From contig CAUDCB010000098.1 in the NCBI GenBank assembly GCA_958447915.1, positions 1 to 7,089 of the forward strand: 7,089 nucleotides of DNA, in the 5' to 3' direction. The notes below the pieces were generated by a model. That model searched no databases, had not been told where the DNA came from, and saw nothing but the letters and a program-made list of their open reading frames with translations. Source of the stretch: an uncultured Collinsella sp. (GTDB taxonomy: Bacteria > Actinomycetota > Coriobacteriia > Coriobacteriales > Coriobacteriaceae). Shown here piece after piece: positions 5,384-7,089 of this stretch. A program made the translations under genes and the position numbers. Each line of letters starts with the position of its first letter. Position 1 is the first letter of the stretch.

Positions 5384-6795
5384 TATCCGATCGCTCCTTC
5401 CATCTCGAGCTTGATCAGGTTGTTCATCTCGACGGCGTACTCCAGCGGCAGCTCTTTGGAGACCGGGTTGGCAAAGCCGTTGACGATCATGGTGCGGGCC
5501 TCTTCCTCCGAGATACCGCGGCTCATCAGGTAGAACACCTTGTCGTCGCCGATGCGGCCGATGGTGGCCTCGTGGCCGATATCGACGTTCTTGGCGCGGA
5601 TGTCCATGGCGGGGATGGTATCGGAGCGGCTCTGGTCGTCGAGCATCAGTGACTGGCAGCTCACGGTTGCCTTGGAACCCTCGGCCTTGGGCGTGGCCAC
5701 GATGGAGCTGCGGAAGGTCTGGATGCCGCCGCTCTTGGAGATGCCCTTGGTTTCGACGGTCGCCGAGGTCTCGGGGGCGTTAAGCACGACCTTGCAGCCG
5801 GTGTCGAGGTTCTGCCCGGCGCCGGCAAAGGTGATGCCGGTAAAGCTCGAGCGGGCGCGGCGGCCGTTGAGCACGCTCATAGGGTAGAGGTAGCCCACGT
5901 GGCTGCCGAAGGAGCCGCTGATCCACTCGATATCGCCGTCCTCGTCCACGCGCGCACGCTTGGTGTTGAGGTTGTACATGTTCTTGGACCAGTTCTCGAT
6001 GGTCGAGTAGCGCAGGTGCGCACGCTTGCCCACAAAGAGCTCGACGGCGCCGGCGTGGAGGTTGGCCACGTTGTACTTGGGCGCGGAGCAACCCTCAATG
6101 AAGTGCAGGTCGGCATCGTCCTCGACGATGATGAGCGTGTGCTCAAACTGGCCGGCGCCCTTGGCGTTGAGGCGGAAGTAGCTCTGCAGCGGAAAGTCGA
6201 GCTTAGTGCCCTTGGGCACGTAGACAAACGAGCCGCCCGACCATACGGCGCCGTGCAGGGCCGCAAACTTGTGGTCGGTGGGCGGGATAAGCGTCATAAA
6301 CTTCTCGTGGATGAGCGGCTCCCACTGCGGATCGTGCAGGGCCTCTTCGATGCCGGAGTAGACGATGCCCATCTTGGACGCGGTGTCCTGCATGTTGTGG
6401 TACACCAGCTCGGAGTCGTACTGCGCGCCGACGCCTGCCAGGTAGCTGCGCTCGGCCTCGGGGATGCCCAAGCGCTCAAAGGTGTTCTTGATGTCGTCGG
6501 GCACCGACTCCCAGTCGTGCTTTTGGTCGGTGTTGGGCTTGACGTAGGTGACGATGTTGTCCATGTCCAGGCCCTCGATGGAGGGGCCCCACGTCGGGTC
6601 GGGGAAGCGGTTGAAGATCTCGAGGGACTTGAGGCGCAGGTCGAGCATCCACTGCGGTTCGTCCTTCTTGGCGCTGATCTCGCGCACGATGTCGGGCGTG
6701 ATGCCGGCGTCGAGGCGCTCGAATCCCTCCTCGCCGTAGGTGAAGTCGTAGAGGCTGCGGTCGATGTCCGCGACCTCGGTGCGGTTCTTGGTCAT
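5383..6795 (-). CDS. sufB: SufB, Fe-S cluster scaffold subunit
   Basis: This 470-residue protein is full length for SufB and highly typical: YGEEGFERLDAG (20-31), LHGAVWSGGSFVYVPKGTKL (180-199), IEGCSAPKYNVANLHAGAVE (233-252), and SYFRLNAKGAGQFEHTLIIV (205-224). C380 in TVSCQSLML and H408-E409 in GHEATIGRI match the positions corresponding to Cys405 and the His433/Glu434 pair in E. coli SufB, where sulfur is received and the new cluster bound. SufB forms the core heterodimer with SufD and is driven by the SufC ATPase. The ATG at 6795 lies 12 bp after the sufC stop, with a GGGGCG-type ribosome site in that gap. No truncation or frameshift is seen. Confidence 0.97.
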   Translation of the reverse strand: MTKNRTEVADIDRSLYDFTYGEEGFERLDAGITPDIVREISAKKDEPQWMLDLRLKSLEIFNRFPDPTWGPSIEGLDMDNIVTYVKPNTDQKHDWESVPDDIKNTFERLGIPEAERSYLAGVGAQYDSELVYHNMQDTASKMGIVYSGIEEALHDPQWEPLIHEKFMTLIPPTDHKFAALHGAVWSGGSFVYVPKGTKLDFPLQSYFRLNAKGAGQFEHTLIIVEDDADLHFIEGCSAPKYNVANLHAGAVELFVGKRAHLRYSTIENWSKNMYNLNTKRARVDEDGDIEWISGSFGSHVGYLYPMSVLNGRRARSSFTGITFAGAGQNLDTGCKVVLNAPETSATVETKGISKSGGIQTFRSSIVATPKAEGSKATVSCQSLMLDDQSRSDTIPAMDIRAKNVDIGHEATIGRIGDDKVFYLMSRGISEEEARTMIVNGFANPVSKELPLEYAVEMNNLIKLEMEGAIG

Positions 6796-6807
6796 TGCGT
6801 CGCCCCT

Positions 6808-7089
6808 TTACGCCTGCTGCTCGGCAGCGGCGACCTCGACCTGGGCACGCTGCTCGGCGGCCTCGCGCTCGAAGGCCTCAAAACCGTTCTTGTCGATCCA
6901 AGGGATCAGCGAAGCGTCGTCCTCGCGCACGATGTGGCCCTTGACCATAACGTGGACGCGGTCGACATCCAGGTGCTCCAGGATGCGCGTGTTGTGCGTG
7001 ATGATGAGCATGGAGCCGTCGCAGCTCTTGCGGTAGGCGTCCATGCCGTGGCTGACGGTGGAAAGCGCGTCGACGTCCAGGCCGGAGTC
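6808..7089 (-). CDS. sufC: SufC, ABC-type ATPase of the Suf complex (C-terminal 93 residues only)
   Basis: The window begins inside the gene: the frame is open from the right edge to TAA at 6808. The first residues, DSGLDVDAL, are the D-loop just after the Walker B motif of SufC (family LDExDSGLDxDAL). LIITHNTRIL carries the H-loop histidine (residue 32 of the fragment), and HVMVKGHIVREDDASL matches the family's end of domain. The Walker A and signature motifs lie outside. SufC is a soluble ABC ATPase without membrane partners; its ATP-driven dimerisation reshapes SufB-SufD. The tail (EREAAEQRAQVEVAAAEQQA) is Ala/Glu/Gln-rich and probably flexible. As the first suf gene seen, it places the operon promoter and any upstream regulator beyond the right edge. 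Confidence 0.95.
   Translation of the reverse strand, partial: DSGLDVDALSTVSHGMDAYRKSCDGSMLIITHNTRILEHLDVDRVHVMVKGHIVREDDASLIPWIDKNGFEAFEREAAEQRAQVEVAAAEQQA

Noticed and set aside
4247..5533. 428-residue open frame on the plus strand opposite sufD and the end of sufB
   Set aside because: It is antisense to clearly recognisable SufD and SufB, has a Gly/Val/Ala/Asp-rich composition typical of a shadow frame in GC-rich DNA, and resembles no family.

Overview
The window is a GC-rich piece of a bacterial chromosome built around iron-sulfur (Fe-S) cluster assembly. The protein sequences look like those of gut anaerobes of the class Coriobacteriia (Actinomycetota), with Collinsella or a close relative as my best guess. 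This rests on the style of the Suf proteins, the NifU-like scaffold protein and the HTH-tailed Y1-transposase-like protein. It is inference from memory, not a search result.

Right part (2363-7089, minus strand): a compact suf operon read right to left in the order sufC (3' end only), sufB, sufD, sufS, sufU. Junctions are very tight: a 12-bp gap between sufC and sufB, then overlaps of 1, 4 and 8 bp. SufS (PLP cysteine desulfurase) takes sulfur from cysteine, SufU (zinc-bound sulfurtransferase) receives it, and the SufB-SufC-SufD complex builds the cluster. The key residues are visible in all five. A GC-rich hairpin at 2307-2331 probably ends the transcript. The operon's promoter and the start of sufC lie beyond the right edge.

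Left edge (1-686, minus strand): a nearly complete gene for a second, NifU-like Fe-S scaffold protein, of the kind usually found next to a GGGtGRT-family gene. That partner, if present, would lie just past the left edge.

Middle (687-2362): an accessory island between the two Fe-S loci. It holds one plus-strand gene (1090-1893) for a Y1/REP-associated transposase-like protein (RAYT-like) with a C-terminal helix-turn-helix. Its reading frame is intact, but the HUH metal-binding histidines are replaced by Cys and Asp, and the usual catalytic tyrosine position appears to be Ser. It is flanked by two non-coding stretches of about 400 and 470 bp rich in short palindromes. Two inverted copies of a 29-bp two-part motif, each next to its own small hairpin, lie downstream of it. 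A third copy of the motif's GAATATTC core lies over the -35 region of the NifU-like gene. The most unusual content of the window is this combination of a probably catalytically dead, DNA-binding RAYT relative with nearby palindromic elements.
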